Source of the DNA: Candidatus Altimarinota bacterium
GTDB lineage: Bacteria > Patescibacteriota > Gracilibacteria > BD1-5 > UBA2023
Assembly (NCBI GenBank): GCA_023260135.1
Contig: JALQWG010000006.1
Location: forward strand, 18,466-82,465
Direction of reading: 5' to 3'
Length of the DNA stretch: 64,000 nucleotides
Made by a program: the position numbers and the translations under genes. Below, one piece after another: positions 61,781 to 64,000 of this stretch. Position 1 is the first letter of the stretch; every line of letters begins with the position of its first letter. The notes under the pieces were generated by a model that was not told the origin of the DNA, searched no databases, and worked only from the letters and a program-made list of their open reading frames with translations.

Positions 61781-64000
61781 ATGACTACACAGATGGACTA
61801 CACATATTCCGAACAACTCATCCATGAGATCATAGAGACCATGCGCGAATACATGTGAGCAAGATGGACTCCTGATATGGAAGAACGACTCTATAACACC
61901 TATGTATTTGCACGGGATGCGCACGGAGAACAGCGTAGAAAAAGTGGGGAACCGTATATCACCCATCCACTCGAAGCAGCCAAGCTCCTCCTGACTCTCG
62001 GTCCTGATATTGTCTCCGTACAATCATGTATACTCCATGATGTCATCGAGGATACGCCACGAACCCATGAAGATATAGGGAGAGAGTTCGGTGAAGATGT
62101 AGCACATATCTGCGAATGACTCTCTAAACTCTCTGCCATCAAGTACCGAGGAGAAGAACGAACTATAGAGAGTCTCCGTAAGATGCTTATCGCGATGGTA
62201 GATGATCTCCGCGTCATTATCGTGAAGCTCGCGGATAGACTGCATAATATGCAAACTCTGGAATTCCATCCAGACCCAAAAAAGCGTGAACGTATAGCTC
62301 TCGAGACACTCAATATCTATGCGCCAATAGCAGATAGACTGGGTATATTTAACTTCAAGGAAATGCTCGAGACAGAGTGTTTTCGTATTCTCCATCCAGA
62401 AGAATATACAAAAATACTCAGAGAGCTCGCAGAACTCAAGGAGGAACAAAAATTCTTCCTCACAGAGGCGCGCAAGATGATCGAAAATGTTATCGAAAAC
62501 AAGTCTCTCATTCTCGACATATCCTATCGTATCAAGTCACCATACAGCATCTATCGCAAACTCTCGCGAAAAGAATATTCATACAGTCATGCTCGAGATC
62601 TCTATGATCTCTTCGCTATACGTATCATTACGAAGAGTATACCGAATTGTTATGAGATACTCTGAGTATTGCATAATGTATTCGTCCCGATGCCGAAGAG
62701 GTTCAAGGACTATATCGCACTCCCAAAAGAAAATGGATACCAGTCACTCCATACGACGGTTGTAGGACTTTTTTGAAATGTTCGTAGTCAACCAACAGAG
62801 ATACAGATACGCACTGAGTCGATGCATCGACAAGCGGAGATCTGAGTTGCGGCACATTTTGAATACTCTGAGTCAGGGAAGTCTGGACGCTCTCGTGATA
62901 GTTATTGGGTCGAGACCATCAAAAATATAGCCCTCTCAGGAGATGAGAGTGGTGTATTTATGAACGAGATGAAGGTCAATGTTTTTGCTGATCAGATATT
63001 CGTCTTCACACCAAAATGAGACATAGTCACTCTACCGAAGTGAGCGACACCAGTAGACTTCGCGTACAGTATCCACTCCAATCTGGGAAACCAACTCACG
63101 ATGGCGAAGGTGAACTGACAAGTAGTACCACTCGACTATCAGCTCCACAACGGTGAGAGTGTGCAGATTATCACCGACATTCACAAAAAACCAAAACCTA
63201 TCTGGCTCTCATTTGTAAAAACATCAAAGGCTCGAGAATATATTAGACAATTTATTAACCGCGAAGAACGAGAGTATTTTGTCGAAAAATGACGTGCTAT
63301 TCTCGCAGCATACCTCCAGAAAAACTACGACTATAGTCTCGATAAGGAGCTCTCTATCCTCCGTAATATCGATGGTAATGAACTCGATACCAAGAAAAAA
63401 GAAGACGCCCTCGTCCAACTCGGAAACCTCTCTCGTAAGCCTTCGTCTATCCTCCGTGCCATTCATGATGAAGTTATAGAGTCAGAGCTCGGTAAGAAAA
63501 AATCAGAACTCCATGAACCAAAAACTCCAAAGTCAAAGAAAACAGAAAAAGTATCATCTTCTATCGAAGATGTAACTGTAGTGATCGGCCGTGAACGAGA
63601 TATACCATATAAGTTCGCACAGTGCTGTGCACCAACACATGCAGATAGAAAAATAGTCTGAGCAATCGGACAATGAATCGTAACTATTCATCGATATGAT
63701 TGTGACAATATATCAAAAATCGGTATCGACAGACGCATACCCGTGAGATGGAGTGATGAACCAGAGGATACCAAGATAACTTTTGTCATGGAATGCGACT
63801 TCCGAGACAAGAAGTGACTCCTCCTCGATATCACAAAAATACTCTACAATGCAGGAGTCAATATCAAGTCTGTATCGAGCTCGGATCTCGGTAATGGTAC
63901 TGTCAGGGATAGATTTACCCTCGAGATAGATGATGAGGATTACTATATCTATGAACGCATCGACGCTCGTATGCATTTTGAGATACCAGAACTCGTCGAG
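61781..64000 (+). CDS. Bifunctional (p)ppGpp synthetase/hydrolase, Rel/SpoT (cut by window edge)
   Basis: 740 codons are visible and the frame is open at the edge, near the expected end. Hydrolase HD domain: [13 protein letters not shown] and LHDVIEDT are intact, so hydrolysis is likely possible. Synthetase domain: [24 protein letters not shown] and [20 protein letters not shown]. Then TGS ([22 protein letters not shown] in pattern), a zinc-finger-like region with CCAP and the ACT domain near the end. It controls the stringent response. About fifteen TGA glycines. Confidence 0.95.

Overview
The window comes from a bacterium that reads UGA as glycine (translation table 25), which points to the Candidate Phyla Radiation lineages Gracilibacteria (BD1-5) or Absconditabacteria (SR1). 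The evidence is internal. In almost every recognisable gene the standard-code frame is broken only by TGA, and those TGAs fall where the family has glycine: both glycines of the GyrB motif LEG-LEPVRKRPG-MYIG, the first glycine of the TsaE P-loop, the RsmI motifs, and the G2 box of a histidine kinase. All genes below were therefore joined through TGA and end only at TAA or TAG. I cannot choose between the two phyla from this sequence alone; the moderate GC leans slightly to Gracilibacteria.

Layout. 1-3.2 kb: a ribosome-hibernation-like factor, RseP, a PrsW-like protease and TsaE. 3.3-8.6 kb: a type IV pilus operon (PilN-, PilO- and PilC-like proteins and four pilin-like proteins). 8.6-15.4 kb: DnaB, a TPR membrane protein, L19 and DnaA with unknown small genes. 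15.5-20.1 kb: RsmI, a YeaD-like epimerase, a phosphodiester glycosidase-like protein and an orphan histidine kinase. 20.3-27.2 kb: GltX, MltG, a ferric reductase-rubredoxin-flavin reductase fusion and a U32 protein. 27.4-32.4 kb: thiol/redox and small regulatory genes (peroxiredoxin lipoprotein, PHP phosphoesterase, glutaredoxin, rhodanese, ArsR-like regulator). 32.6-41.1 kb: an RND efflux pair, PPK2 and a BaiN-like flavoprotein. 41.2-49.7 kb: accessory region with a secreted repeat protein, an ECF sigma/anti-sigma pair, an HEAGH membrane protein, a candidate structured RNA and a 1034-residue TPR protein. 49.8-64 kb: tRNA-Trp, Tsf, S2, GatB, a CAP-domain protein, GyrB, PheT and a Rel/SpoT enzyme cut by the window edge.

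The core is translation (GltX, GatB, PheT, L19, S2, EF-Ts, TsaE, RsmI), replication (DnaA, DnaB, GyrB) and envelope/pilus functions. No biosynthetic pathway for small molecules is seen, which fits a reduced, host- or community-dependent cell. Genes are tightly packed, and three convergent pairs have stop codons that touch. Most starts lack an obvious Shine-Dalgarno sequence.

The most unusual feature is a set of dispersed palindromic repeats. Several copies lie inside conserved genes and stay in frame (epimerase, U32 protein, BaiN-like protein twice). Some insertions carry TGA codons that would be stops in the standard code. Accessory hypothetical genes use AT-richer codons than the core genes but still use TGA for glycine.
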